A DNA stretch of 64,000 nucleotides, taken from positions 372,001 through 436,000 of the forward strand of contig CAWKGV010000003.1 of NCBI GenBank assembly GCA_963849305.1. The letters are read 5' to 3'. How positions within the stretch are numbered: position 1 is the stretch's first letter; every line of letters begins with the position of its first letter. The position numbers were made by a program, and so were the translations under genes. This DNA is from CAWKGV01 sp963849305 (lineage in GTDB: Bacteria; Pseudomonadota; Alphaproteobacteria; Acetobacterales; Acetobacteraceae). This document shows positions 1 to 8,717 of this stretch, one piece after another. The notes under the pieces were generated by a model. It worked only from the letters and a program-made list of their open reading frames with translations, was not told where the DNA came from and did no database searches.

Positions 1-1210
1 GAAAGGAGGCCACCAGCGCGTCCAACGCATCCAGCCCTTCGCGCAGCCGGCCTTCGACGTTGGAGCTGATATGCATCACATGGCTGAACCGCTCGACCAC
101 GAAACTCTCGGTCACGCGCACGCTGCCCAGCTCCGCCACGCGGCCCACATCGTTGCGGCCGAGATCGAGCAGCATCAGGTGCTCGGCCCGCTCCTTGGGA
201 TCGCCCAGCAGCTCCGCTTCCAGTGCCTGGTCTTCCTCATGGGTCGCCCCTCGGCGCCGCGTGCCGGCGAGGGGGCGCAGCGTGACGATGCCGTCGCGCA
301 GCCGCACCAGGATCTCCGGCGAGGAGCCGACAATGGCGAAGCCGCCGAAATCGAGGAAGAACAGGAACGGCGCCGGATTGATCCGGCGCAGCGCCCGGTA
401 GAGGGCGAAGGGCGGCAGGGCGAACGGGGCGGAAAACCGCTGGCTGGCGACGATTTGGAACGCATCGCCCGCGGCGATGTACTCCTTGGCGCGCGCCACC
501 ATGTCCAGGAAGGCGGACTGGCTGACATTCGAGACCGGCGCCGGCGGCGCGGGCAAGGCGACCGGCGGCGCCGGATGGGGCAGCGGGCGTTCGAGCGCCG
601 CCTCGGCCTCGGACAGCCGGGCCTGCGCCGCGTCCCAAGCCGCCGCGGCGGAATGGCCCTCGCTCGGGTAGATCGGGGCCGCCAAAGTCAGTTCATCGTT
701 CACGTTATCGAAGATAGCGAACAGCGTCGGGCGGACCAGCAGGGCGTCGGGGATGCCGATCTCGTCCGGGTTCTGCTCCGGCAGACGCTCCATCAGCCGC
801 ACCATGTCGTAGCCGAGATAGCCAACCAGACCGCCCGCCATCGGCGGCAGCGTCGCCGGCAACTCCAGCCGGGTCTCGGCGACGACCGCACGCAGGCTTT
901 CGAGCGCGGGCCGCTCGTCGGCGACGAAGGCGTGCGGCGCGGAGCGCGCGTGCCGGTTCACCTCCGCCTGACCCCCTTGGCAGCGCCAGATCAGGTCGGG
1001 CTCCATGCCTATGATCGAATAGCGCCCACGCGCCGCGCCACCCTCCACGCTCTCCAGCAAGAACGAGTTCGCGCGGCCATGCGCCAGCTTGAGGAAGGCG
1101 GCGACCGGGGTCTCCAGGTCCGCCACTCCCCGCCGCCATACCAGCGAACCGCGGCCGGTTTCGTAGGCGGCGCGGAAGGCGGCGAAGCCAGGCGCAAGCA
1201 CGACGTTCAT
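1..1210 (-). CDS. trpE: anthranilate synthase component I (C-terminus beyond window edge)
   Basis: TrpE makes anthranilate from chorismate with glutamine-derived ammonia, the first committed step of tryptophan synthesis. Reading leftward from the ATG at 1210 the frame stays open to the window edge, about 403 codons of a family usually near 500. Visible motifs are MNVVLAPGF at the start, an LLES-type feedback-site segment, GRYSIIGMEPD, the chorismate-binding stretches SSPEILVRL and LAGTRRRG, LDLGRNDVGRV and VMHISSNVEG. The ATG overlaps the ppiD stop (ATGA at 1207-1210), so the two are probably translationally coupled. About 95 C-terminal residues are missing only because the window ends. Confidence 0.95.
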   Translation of the reverse strand, partial: MNVVLAPGFAAFRAAYETGRGSLVWRRGVADLETPVAAFLKLAHGRANSFLLESVEGGAARGRYSIIGMEPDLIWRCQGGQAEVNRHARSAPHAFVADERPALESLRAVVAETRLELPATLPPMAGGLVGYLGYDMVRLMERLPEQNPDEIGIPDALLVRPTLFAIFDNVNDELTLAAPIYPSEGHSAAAAWDAAQARLSEAEAALERPLPHPAPPVALPAPPAPVSNVSQSAFLDMVARAKEYIAAGDAFQIVASQRFSAPFALPPFALYRALRRINPAPFLFFLDFGGFAIVGSSPEILVRLRDGIVTLRPLAGTRRRGATHEEDQALEAELLGDPKERAEHLMLLDLGRNDVGRVAELGSVRVTESFVVERFSHVMHISSNVEGRLREGLDALDALVASF

Positions 1211-3169
1211 CGAGGGGCCTCCGCGCGTAAGGCGGGTTTGGTCACGGCAGCTTTGATCACGGTTGGGCGAATGAGTTCGAACACTGTGGCGTTGACGTGC
1301 GGATGGGCTCGCTCGCGCAGGGCGGCGGTGAAAATGGCAGCGATATCGGTGCCGCTCGTGCGCGTGAGCACTTGCTTCATCTCGTCGTAGCGCGCCGGCT
1401 CGGCCTTGGGGTCCGGCGTCTCGATCTTGTCCGGTACCGCAACGATGAAGGCGTCTGCCGTCTCCACCATCGTCGGCTCGCCCTTCTTGAGCCCGAACAG
1501 CACGCGCTGAAGCTGCGCCGGGAGGGTCGCGTTCGGCTGGTCGCGGGCCACGAGCGGCGTGGTGCGCACCGACAATCCCGCCTTGGTGGCGGCATCCTCG
1601 AGCGATTCTCCGCCCTTCACCGCGGCCATGATCTGCGCCGCCTGTTTCTCCTGGTCCTTTTGGCGCGCGGCGGTCGTGAAATCGGTTTGCACCTGATCCT
1701 TCACCTGATCGAACGGCTTCACCGAAGGCGGCTGCACGTCCTCGACCTCGACGGCGTAGAACGCGGACCCCCCGGTGGACGGCGTCTGCACTTCAGTCAG
1801 TTCCGACGGCGGCTCGCCCGGGGGCTTGCTAAACGCCGCCGCGATCAGCGCCTTGCGCAGCTCGGGCGGGCCGGGGATCGGCGCCGGCTTGCCGTCCTTC
1901 GTGTTCCCAGCGGCATCGAGCGTGCCGGTCACGCCGGCCAGACCCAGATCGCTCGGGAGCTTGTCGAGCCCGGCGCCCGTGCCGAGGATGTTGTCGGCCT
2001 TATTGGCCTTGTCATAGAGCTGGTTGGCCGCCCGCTCGGCGAGCACCCGCTGCTTCACCTCATCCTTGACCTGCTCGAAGCCCTTGTCGGTGCCCGGCTC
2101 GGTCTTGACCACCTTCAACACGGCCCAGCCCAGCGCCGCCTTCACCGGCCCGGTCACCGCGTCGGGCGCGGCGGCGAATGCCGCCTTGGCCAAGAGCGGC
2201 ATCGGGAATCTGCTGCTCCGTCGTCTGATCGAGCTGGACCGCCGAGCCCCCCTGCGCTTGCGCGGTCTTCGCCATCGCCGTCCAGTCGGCGCCGCCGCTC
2301 CATTGCGCGGCGAGCGCCCTCGCCTTGGCCTCGTCGGGCGCCATCGCGACCTGGATCGTGCGCTTGGCCGGTTGCCCGAACAGCGCCTTATGCTCGTCGT
2401 ACCAGGCGCGGAGGTCCGAATCGGAAACCGTGAGCGTCTTCTCCAGCGTCTCGGGGGAGAGCACCACCGCCTTGATCCGCCGGAACTCCGGGACTCGGAA
2501 ATCGTCCGGGTGATTGGCGTACCACCGCTTGAGTTCGGTCTCGCTCGGCGTGGGAGGGGCGGGGGCGGCGGCGAACGGCAGTTCCACCATCCGGGCCGAC
2601 CGCTTTTCGGTCGCGAAATCGAACACGGCCTTCACCAGCGGAGCCGACGGGGTGGCCCCCGCGGTCAAGGCGTCCATGAGCTGGCCTTGAGCGAGCTGGG
2701 TGCGGACCATGGCCAGGAACTCGCCCTCGGTGAGCCCGTTGTTGCGCAACGCCGCATCGAGCAACGCCCGATCGAATTGGCCGCTCTTGTCGTGGAAGGT
2801 GGGCATCGCGAAGACCGCCTGGCGCATCGCGGCGTCGGGAACCACGACGCGCAAGCGATCCAGCTCGTTGGTCATCGCGATCTGGCCGATCATCTGTTGC
2901 AAAGCCCGGTCCGCGATGTCGCGCCGCATCGCCGCCGTCATGTCCTGTCCGGCGGGGAGTTGTTGCTGGGCGCGCGCCAGTTCGCGCTGGAACACGGGCT
3001 GGAATTGCTGTGGCTCGATGGTCTCACCGCCCGCCTTGGCCAGCCATGTCTGGTGAGCGATCAGCCGGACCACGTCGCCCACGCCCCACACCACGAACGA
3101 GAGCACCATGATCCCGAAGAAGATACGGACCGGCCATGTCTCGAGATAGCGGCGGAAGGAGGTAATCAT
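1207..3169 (-). pseudogene. ppiD: SurA/PpiD-type peptidylprolyl isomerase, frameshifted
   Basis: PpiD is an inner-membrane-anchored periplasmic parvulin-type chaperone that helps outer-membrane and secreted proteins fold. The N-terminal part has a short cytoplasmic arm and one membrane segment (about residues 15-35, RIFFGIMVLSFVVWGVGDVV), then a SurA_N-like helical region; the C-terminal part carries the parvulin-like region. The frame breaks near 2188-2196: the upstream frame reads IPDAALGQGG, and family-like sequence resumes as LAKAAFAAAPDAV in the next frame. The span is 3n+1 bases, so dropping one base gives a normal 653-residue protein. No other lesion is visible. The order ppiD-trpE is common in alphaproteobacteria. 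Confidence 0.85.
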
Positions 3170-3288
3170 CCAGGGTATCCGATCGGCGGGCGCATAGTGA
3201 GCGAGAGCGCGACCATATACGGGCCACGACCGGGCTTTGCCAGCGCCGGGCTTTGAGGTACTTGCGGACCGGACCAGAGGAAACGCCG

Positions 3289-4038
3289 ATGCGCCAGGTA
3301 ATCGCCGGGAATTGGAAGATGAACGGGCTTCGGGCGCAGTCGCTGGAGCTTGCGCGGGACTTGCGCCGGGGCGCGGGCGATGTCGCGGCGGAACTGCTGG
3401 TCTGTCCGCCCGCCACCACGCTCGGCGTCGTGGCCCAGGCGCTCGCGGGCTCGCCGGTCATGCTCGGCGGGCAGGACTGCCACCAGGAGCCGAAGGGCGC
3501 GCATACCGGCGATATTTCCGCGCCCATGCTGCGGGATGCAGGCGCGACTTGGGTGATCCTCGGCCATTCCGAGCGGCGGGAAGACCACGGCGAGACCGAC
3601 GAATTGGTGCGCGAGAAGGTGCTCGCCGCCGCCGCCGCCGGCCTGACGCCGATCGTTTGCCTCGGCGAGACCGAGGACCAGCGCCGGGGCGGGCAGGAAA
3701 CCGAGGTCGTCGGCTGGCAGATCTCCGGCAGCCTGCCGCAGGGATTCGGGGCGACCATCGCGGGCGTGCTGGCCTACGAGCCGGTCTGGGCGATCGGGTC
3801 CGGCAAGACCCCGACCGAGCAGGAGGTGGCGATGATGCACGCCTTCATCCGCGAGGAATTGGTCCGCCAGTTCGGCGAGGCCGGGCGCGGCGTCCGTATT
3901 CTGTATGGCGGCTCGGTCAAGCCCGCGAACGCGTCCGCGCTGCTGGGGGTGCCCGACGTGGGCGGCGCGCTGGTGGGCGGGGCAAGCCTCACGGCCGAGG
4001 ACTTCCTGGCGATTGCCCGCGCGGCCCGGGGCAGCTAG
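3289..4038 (+). CDS. tpiA: triose-phosphate isomerase
   Basis: Interconverts dihydroxyacetone phosphate and glyceraldehyde 3-phosphate in glycolysis and gluconeogenesis. The 249 residues match the usual family length. Catalytic landmarks are GNWKMNG at the N-terminus (Asn and Lys), the ILGHSERRE histidine segment, AYEPVWAIGSGKTPT with the general-base glutamate and the flexible loop, and the phosphate-binding LYGGSVKPAN. The ATG at 3289 was chosen because it starts directly at MRQVIAGNWKMN and has an AGAGGA ribosome site just upstream. It is divergent from ppiD and is followed 32 bases later by secG. Confidence 0.97.
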   Translation: MRQVIAGNWKMNGLRAQSLELARDLRRGAGDVAAELLVCPPATTLGVVAQALAGSPVMLGGQDCHQEPKGAHTGDISAPMLRDAGATWVILGHSERREDHGETDELVREKVLAAAAAGLTPIVCLGETEDQRRGGQETEVVGWQISGSLPQGFGATIAGVLAYEPVWAIGSGKTPTEQEVAMMHAFIREELVRQFGEAGRGVRILYGGSVKPANASALLGVPDVGGALVGGASLTAEDFLAIARAARGS

Positions 4039-4070
4039 AAGCCGGCAGCCGCAAGGACCAGCTCGAACAG

Positions 4071-4469
4071 ATGTACGACGTTCTGATCGCTATCCATGTC
4101 TTCGTCACCATCACCCTGATCGGCGTGGTGTTGATTCAGCGCAGCGAAGGCGGCGGGCTTGGGATCGGCAGCTCGCAGGGCATGGGCGCCTTCATGGGCG
4201 GCCGCGGCACCGCCAACCTACTGACCCGGGCCACCGCCGTCCTTGCCTTCGTCTTCCTGTCGCTGTCACTCGCGATGGCGTTGCTGAACCGTGGCACGAG
4301 CGGGGCGGGCGGCGTGTCGATCCTGAACACGCCGATGCCGGTCACCTCGCCAAACGCGCCGGGGCAGGTCGGTACGGTTCCGGCGCCGGTGCGGCCGGGC
4401 GCGCCGCAGCCTCCACGCGCGACCCCAGGTGCGGGCGGCCCGCCGGCCTCCGCGCCAGTGCCGCATTGA
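4071..4469 (+). CDS. secG: preprotein translocase subunit SecG
   Basis: Small accessory subunit of the SecYEG channel in the inner membrane. Of its 132 residues the first 75 or so form two membrane helices (from YDVLIAIHVFVTITLIGVVLIQ, then TAVLAFVFLSLSLAMALL) separated by the conserved loop QRSEGGGLGIGSSQG and the segment MGGRGTANLLTR. The tail is rich in proline and alanine and probably disordered, as is usual in alphaproteobacterial SecG. It lies between tpiA and pyrG, a conserved order in this class. Confidence 0.95.
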   Translation: MYDVLIAIHVFVTITLIGVVLIQRSEGGGLGIGSSQGMGAFMGGRGTANLLTRATAVLAFVFLSLSLAMALLNRGTSGAGGVSILNTPMPVTSPNAPGQVGTVPAPVRPGAPQPPRATPGAGGPPASAPVPH

Positions 4470-4511
4470 CCCGTGCTGGACTGACGCGCCGCGCACGCAT
4501 GCGTGACCAGC

Positions 4512-4534
4512 GGGCGACGGGCTTCCCGTCGCCC
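4512..4534 (+). terminator. perfect 10-bp hairpin in the secG-pyrG gap
   Basis: GGGCGACGGG (4512-4521) and CCCGTCGCCC (4525-4534) form a perfect 10-bp stem with loop CTT, ending 26 bases before the pyrG ATG. No clear T-run follows, so it could be a terminator of tpiA-secG, a processing site, or a leader structure of pyrG. Confidence 0.55.
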
Positions 4535-4560
4535 GATTCGGTTCCGTATGAAGGGCGCCC

Positions 4561-6192
4561 ATGACGCGGTTCGTCTTCATCACCGGCGGCGTGGTTTCCT
4601 CGTTGGGCAAAGGGATCGCCTCGGCCGCCCTCGGCGCACTCTTGCAGGCGCGCGGATACTCCGTGCGGCTGCGCAAGCTCGACCCCTATCTGAACGTCGA
4701 TCCGGGCACCATGAGCCCTTATCAGCACGGCGAGGTGTTCGTCACCGATGACGGCGCGGAGACCGACCTGGATCTCGGCCACTACGAGCGATTTACCGGG
4801 GTCCACGCCACCAAGGCCGACAACGCCACCACCGGGCGGATCTATTCCGAGGTGATCGCCAAGGAGCGGCATGGCGACTATCTCGGCGCGACCGTCCAGG
4901 TAATCCCGCACATCACCGATGCCATCAAGGAGGCGATCCTGCGCGAGACCGCGGGCTTCGACTTCGTGCTGGTGGAGATCGGCGGCACCGTGGGCGACAT
5001 CGAGAGCCTGCCATTCCTGGAGGCCATCCGCCAGCTCGGAAACGAGCTGGCGGTCGAACACGCGATGTTCCTGCATCTGACCCTGGTGCCCTACATCTCC
5101 TCATCCGGCGAGCTGAAGACCAAGCCCACCCAGCACTCGGTCAAGGAACTGCTCAATGTCGGCATTCAGCCGCACATGTTGCTGTGCCGCTGCGACCGGC
5201 CGATCCCGGACGGCGAACGCCGGAAGATCGCGCTCTTCTGCAACCTTCGGCCCGAGGCGGTGATTCCGGCGCTCGACGTGGATACGATCTACGCCGTGCC
5301 GATCCGCTACCACGCGGAGGGCATGGACCGCGAGGTGCTGCGCCATTTCGGCCTGTCGCCGGACCGGGCGCCCGATCTCGCGCGCTGGCAGCGCATCGTG
5401 GAGGCCGTCCACGCCCCGGAAGGCGAAGTCCGCATCGCCGTGGTCGGCAAATACACCAACCTGCTCGACAGCTATAAGTCGCTGGCCGAGGCGTTGACGC
5501 ATGGCGGCATCGCCAACCGCGTGCGCGTGCGTCTCGATTGGGTGGACAGCGAGGTGTTCGAGCAGGCCGACGCCGTGCGGCGGCTGGAGGAGGTGCATGG
5601 CATCCTGGTCCCCGGCGGCTTCGGCGAGCGCGGCACGCCGGGCAAGATCGAGGCGGTGCGCTTCGCGCGCGAGCGACGGGTGCCGTTCTTCGGCATCTGT
5701 TTCGGGATGCAGATGGCGGTGATCGAGGCGGCGCGGAACTTGGCGGGACTGCGCGATGCCTCATCCACCGAGTTCGGGCCATGCGAGACGCCGGTGGTGG
5801 GCCTGCTCACCGAATGGGCCCGCGCCAACGAGATCGAGCGGCGCATGGAGGGCGGCGATCTCGGCGGCACGATGCGCCTCGGGGCCTATCCCGCGGTACT
5901 CGGCGAGAGCAGTCTCGTGCGCGAGATCTACGGCGGCGCGGTACGGATCGAGGAACGCCATCGGCATCGCTACGAGGTGAACGTTCACTATCGGACCATT
6001 CTGGAGTCCACCGGCTTGCGGTTCTCGGGCATGTCGCCCGACGGGGTGCTGCCGGAAATCATCGAGCTGCCCGAGCATCCGTGGTTCGTGGGCGTGCAGT
6101 ACCACCCGGAGCTGAAGTCGAAACCGTTCGCCCCGCATCCTCTGTTCGCCGGGTTCATCGGCGCGGCGGTGAGGCAGGCGCGGCTGGTGTGA
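4561..6192 (+). CDS. pyrG: CTP synthase
   Basis: Makes CTP from UTP using ATP and glutamine, the last step of pyrimidine nucleotide synthesis. At 543 residues it is full length. The N-terminal synthetase domain begins MTRFVFITGGVVSSLGKG (P-loop) and includes KLDPYLNVDPGTMSP and EIGGTVGDIES. The C-terminal glutamine amidotransferase domain shows VPGGFGERG, the nucleophile FFGICFGMQ and the His/Glu pair QYHPELKS. Its stop overlaps the GTG of the small membrane gene downstream, suggesting coupled translation. Confidence 0.98.
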   Translation: MTRFVFITGGVVSSLGKGIASAALGALLQARGYSVRLRKLDPYLNVDPGTMSPYQHGEVFVTDDGAETDLDLGHYERFTGVHATKADNATTGRIYSEVIAKERHGDYLGATVQVIPHITDAIKEAILRETAGFDFVLVEIGGTVGDIESLPFLEAIRQLGNELAVEHAMFLHLTLVPYISSSGELKTKPTQHSVKELLNVGIQPHMLLCRCDRPIPDGERRKIALFCNLRPEAVIPALDVDTIYAVPIRYHAEGMDREVLRHFGLSPDRAPDLARWQRIVEAVHAPEGEVRIAVVGKYTNLLDSYKSLAEALTHGGIANRVRVRLDWVDSEVFEQADAVRRLEEVHGILVPGGFGERGTPGKIEAVRFARERRVPFFGICFGMQMAVIEAARNLAGLRDASSTEFGPCETPVVGLLTEWARANEIERRMEGGDLGGTMRLGAYPAVLGESSLVREIYGGAVRIEERHRHRYEVNVHYRTILESTGLRFSGMSPDGVLPEIIELPEHPWFVGVQYHPELKSKPFAPHPLFAGFIGAAVRQARLV

Positions 6193-6425
6193 CCGCGCTC
6201 GTCGTCGCGGGATTCGCGGGCGCGGCCCTGATCATCTTCGCCTATTTCGCCAACCAGCAGGGCTGGCTCGCCTCTGACGATTGGCGGTTCCCCGCGGCGA
6301 ACCTGGCGGGAGCCGCGCTGATCATGGCTTCGCTTTACGTTGAGTGGAACTTTCCTTCGGTCGTGATCGAGGGGTTCTGGATCGTTATCAGCGGCTACGG
6401 CCTGGTCAGGAGCACCCGCCGATGA
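6189..6425 (+). CDS. small CBU_0592-like membrane protein
   Basis: A 78-residue protein with three hydrophobic helices: from TALVVAGFAGAALIIFAYFA, AANLAGAALIMASLYVEW, and VVIEGFWIVISGYGLVRS. Spacing and motifs (AYFANQQG, NLAGAALI, FWIVISGYGL) match the CBU_0592-type family of unknown function. The GTG start overlaps the pyrG stop and its own TGA overlaps the kdsA ATG (ATGA), so it sits tightly coupled inside a pyrG-kdsA operon. Such proteins often lie beside biosynthetic genes, but no molecular role is known to me. The start is supported by the overlap and by being the first start in frame. Confidence 0.75.
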   Translation: MTALVVAGFAGAALIIFAYFANQQGWLASDDWRFPAANLAGAALIMASLYVEWNFPSVVIEGFWIVISGYGLVRSTRR

Positions 6426-7270
6426 GCAACGTCTCCCCCCGCGTGGTGCGCGTCGGCGCGATCGAAATCGCGAACGACCGCCCGTTCGTGCTGATCGCCG
6501 GCCCTTGCCAGATCGAATCGCGCGCGCACGCGCTGGAGATGGCGGCGGCGCTGCGCGAGCTATCGGACGCGACCAGCGTGAAGCTGATCTACAAGTCGAG
6601 CTTCGACAAGGCGAACCGCACCAGCGCCAGCGCCGCGCGCGGCATCGGCATGGCCGAGGGGCTCGCGATCCTGGCCGAACTGCGCGAGCGCACCGGGCTG
6701 CCGACGCTGACCGACGTGCATTCGCCCGAGCAGTGCGCTCCGGCCGCGCAGGCGGTGGACGTCTTACAGATTCCGGCCTTCCTCTGTCGCCAGACCGACC
6801 TGTTGATGACGGCGGGCAGGACCGGCAGACCCGTCAACGTGAAGAAGGGACAGTTCCTCGCGCCGTGGGACATGGCGAACGTCGCGGCCAAGATCGCGAG
6901 TACGGGCAATCAGGGCATACTGCTCTGCGAGCGCGGGGCGAGCTTCGGCTACAATACACTGGTGAGCGACTTCCGCGCGCTACCGATCATGGCGCGCACA
7001 GGCTATCCCGTGGTGTTCGACGCCACGCATTCGGTGCAGCAGCCTGGCGGGCAGGGGACCTCCTCCGGCGGCCAGCGCGAGTTCGCGCCGGTGCTGGCGC
7101 GCGCGGCCGTCGCCGTGGGCGTGGCGGCGGTGTTCATCGAAACCCACCCCGATCCCGACCACGCGCCGAGCGACGGGCCGAACATGATCCCGCTCCGCGA
7201 GATGCGGGCGCTGATCGCGCGGCTAAAGGCGATCGACGGGCTGGTCAAGTCCGGTGAGCCGATGGATTGA
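6422..7270 (+). CDS. kdsA: 3-deoxy-8-phosphooctulonate synthase
   Basis: Condenses phosphoenolpyruvate with arabinose 5-phosphate to KDO-8-phosphate, feeding the inner core of lipopolysaccharide. The 282 residues cover the whole TIM barrel. Visible motifs are IAGPCQIES, YKSSFDKANRTS, LPTLTDVHS, DVLQIPAFLCRQTDLL, VNVKKGQFLAPWDM and FDATHSVQQPGG. A cysteine at the AGPC position, where the E. coli type has asparagine, points to the metal-dependent class. Translation is coupled by ATGA overlap to the small membrane gene upstream. Confidence 0.97.
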   Translation: MSNVSPRVVRVGAIEIANDRPFVLIAGPCQIESRAHALEMAAALRELSDATSVKLIYKSSFDKANRTSASAARGIGMAEGLAILAELRERTGLPTLTDVHSPEQCAPAAQAVDVLQIPAFLCRQTDLLMTAGRTGRPVNVKKGQFLAPWDMANVAAKIASTGNQGILLCERGASFGYNTLVSDFRALPIMARTGYPVVFDATHSVQQPGGQGTSSGGQREFAPVLARAAVAVGVAAVFIETHPDPDHAPSDGPNMIPLREMRALIARLKAIDGLVKSGEPMD

Positions 7271-7367
7271 CGTTCGTCCGTTTCGACATCTGGCGGATTA
7301 TGCCGGAACGCGGCATTCGCCGAGGATGACGGCAGAAGGCCGATAGTCATAGTTATACTCGATAGCA

Positions 7368-8132
7368 TCAGCCGCCGGTGCTGGCGATCGCGAGATCGAT
7401 GTGCCGAAGGGCACTCGGTCGATCGCCATGGGTCAGCGAGCCGAGCGCGTCGGCGATCTGCGATGTCACGCGAGTACCCCATCGCGACGCCCCGGGTAAG
7501 TCCGAGCCAATCGGCTGGAAAACGATTTGGGTTTGGGCAAGCTCGAGCTGCAGCCGGGCGGCCTCCAAGTTGTTGGCGGCAAGGGCGACGCGGGCACCCC
7601 GCAGCCGCTTGAATGCGTCCAAAGGCTGTGGCCGGGCTGGAGCCCGCGCCGGTTCGGGCAAAGTTTGGGGCGACAGAGTGTTCGGCGCTTGGCGTACTGG
7701 CGATGGAAAGCCGCGCAGGCCGCTTAGCTCGCGTGGCACCGCGAGCGGGACCGGGTTGCCGGGGCGGCGCATCGGACGCAGTGCTAGCCCGTACGCTCGC
7801 GCAGGCTGGGACGGCTCGCGCGGCTGTGGCTCCGATCGCGGATGCTGTAGGCTGCCCAAATCCAAGGCGGTAGCCGGCGGGTGAGGGACGACGATCACGG
7901 TTTGGGGCAACCACGTTGAGGTCGCGGGCGGGGGCGCCTGTTCGCGACCTGTGCCACTGGGCTCCGTTGGGCGTTTCGGTGTGACGATCACATCCTGCGG
8001 GTCAGGTCCGGGCCATCTCAGGGGCGCCGCGGCCATGTTGTCCGGCAAGGTCACAGGCGGCACGGAGGAGACGTACATCAAGCCGAGCAGCGCCGCGACA
8101 ATGGCCATGCCCGGAAAGGCGAAGCGCAACAC
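7368..8132 (-). CDS. uncharacterised membrane-anchored, proline-rich protein
   Basis: No family recognised. The GTG at 8132 was chosen because a GAGGAGG ribosome site precedes it and it begins directly at the hydrophobic segment FAFPGMAIVAALLGLMYVSS (signal anchor or signal peptide). A long low-complexity middle rich in Pro, Arg and Gln follows. The last 85 residues form a more regular helical domain (DAFKRLRGARVALAANNLEAARLQ, then LGSLTHGDRPSALRHIDLAI) that resembles a short helical repeat. It lies behind the small lipoprotein gene in the same direction. Envelope location is inferred from the N-terminal anchor. Confidence 0.65.
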   Translation of the reverse strand: MLRFAFPGMAIVAALLGLMYVSSVPPVTLPDNMAAAPLRWPGPDPQDVIVTPKRPTEPSGTGREQAPPPATSTWLPQTVIVVPHPPATALDLGSLQHPRSEPQPREPSQPARAYGLALRPMRRPGNPVPLAVPRELSGLRGFPSPVRQAPNTLSPQTLPEPARAPARPQPLDAFKRLRGARVALAANNLEAARLQLELAQTQIVFQPIGSDLPGASRWGTRVTSQIADALGSLTHGDRPSALRHIDLAIASTGG

Positions 8133-8185
8133 GCTGCCTCCTCGCTCCCAAATGAGCACCAGCCCACACACTACTCAGTCATGAG

Positions 8186-8599
8186 TTAGTCCGGTAGGTC
8201 GCGCCGAAGGGTCAAGTTCGCGGCTGGGCTTCCACGAAGGGAGCGCACATCCAAGACCAGCCAGCCAGGACCGTTTCGGCAAGCGATGCCAACCAGATGA
8301 TACTGCCGCGATGACGCGGTGATCCGTTCCTCGTAGTCGCGGCACCAGCCGTAGGTGGCGGACCTTACGGTCTCGAGTGGAAGCACGCTCCCGTGCGCGT
8401 CCTGCTCCGGCGCCTGCCACAGCCGCACCGAACCGCTTACGTCGTGCTCCAGCGCATCCTGAACCGCTGCATAGCGGCGCGCCTGGCTCAACCCGCCCAA
8501 CGCCGGAAGTCCGCCCGGCAGCTCACGGTTCGGAGTGGCGCAGGCCGTTACGGCGCAGAGTGACGCGATCGCAGTGAGACGCTTTGAAGTAGCCCGCAT
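8186..8599 (-). CDS. small surface-antigen-like lipoprotein
   Basis: A 137-residue exported lipoprotein. The signal peptide MRATSKRLTAIASLCAVTAC ends in a VTAC lipobox whose cysteine would be lipidated. The mature part contains RLWQAPEQDAHGSVLPLETV, GWCRDYEE and GIACRNGPGWLVLDV. This resembles the short RT0821/Lpp0805 and 16-17 kDa surface antigen families, which share a W..P..G..G.V.P stretch and a cysteine pair. Function in those families is unknown. It is divergent from the glycine-rich gene downstream. Confidence 0.7.
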   Translation of the reverse strand: MRATSKRLTAIASLCAVTACATPNRELPGGLPALGGLSQARRYAAVQDALEHDVSGSVRLWQAPEQDAHGSVLPLETVRSATYGWCRDYEERITASSRQYHLVGIACRNGPGWLVLDVRSLRGSPAANLTLRRDLPD

Positions 8600-8717
8600 A
8601 ATCGATTACCCGTTATGGCCTGGCCGAAGCCTGGGGTGAGCAGTCGTCCGTGACTGCCACACTCGTCGGGTCGGGTAAACGTGCGGCGAGATGCATACCA
8701 TTCTCGGGGGAAATTGA

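Noticed and set aside
1297..2433. Long plus-strand frame antisense to ppiD
   Set aside because: Arg/Leu/His-rich, no family motifs, and it lies wholly opposite a recognised gene; typical of GC-rich shadow frames.
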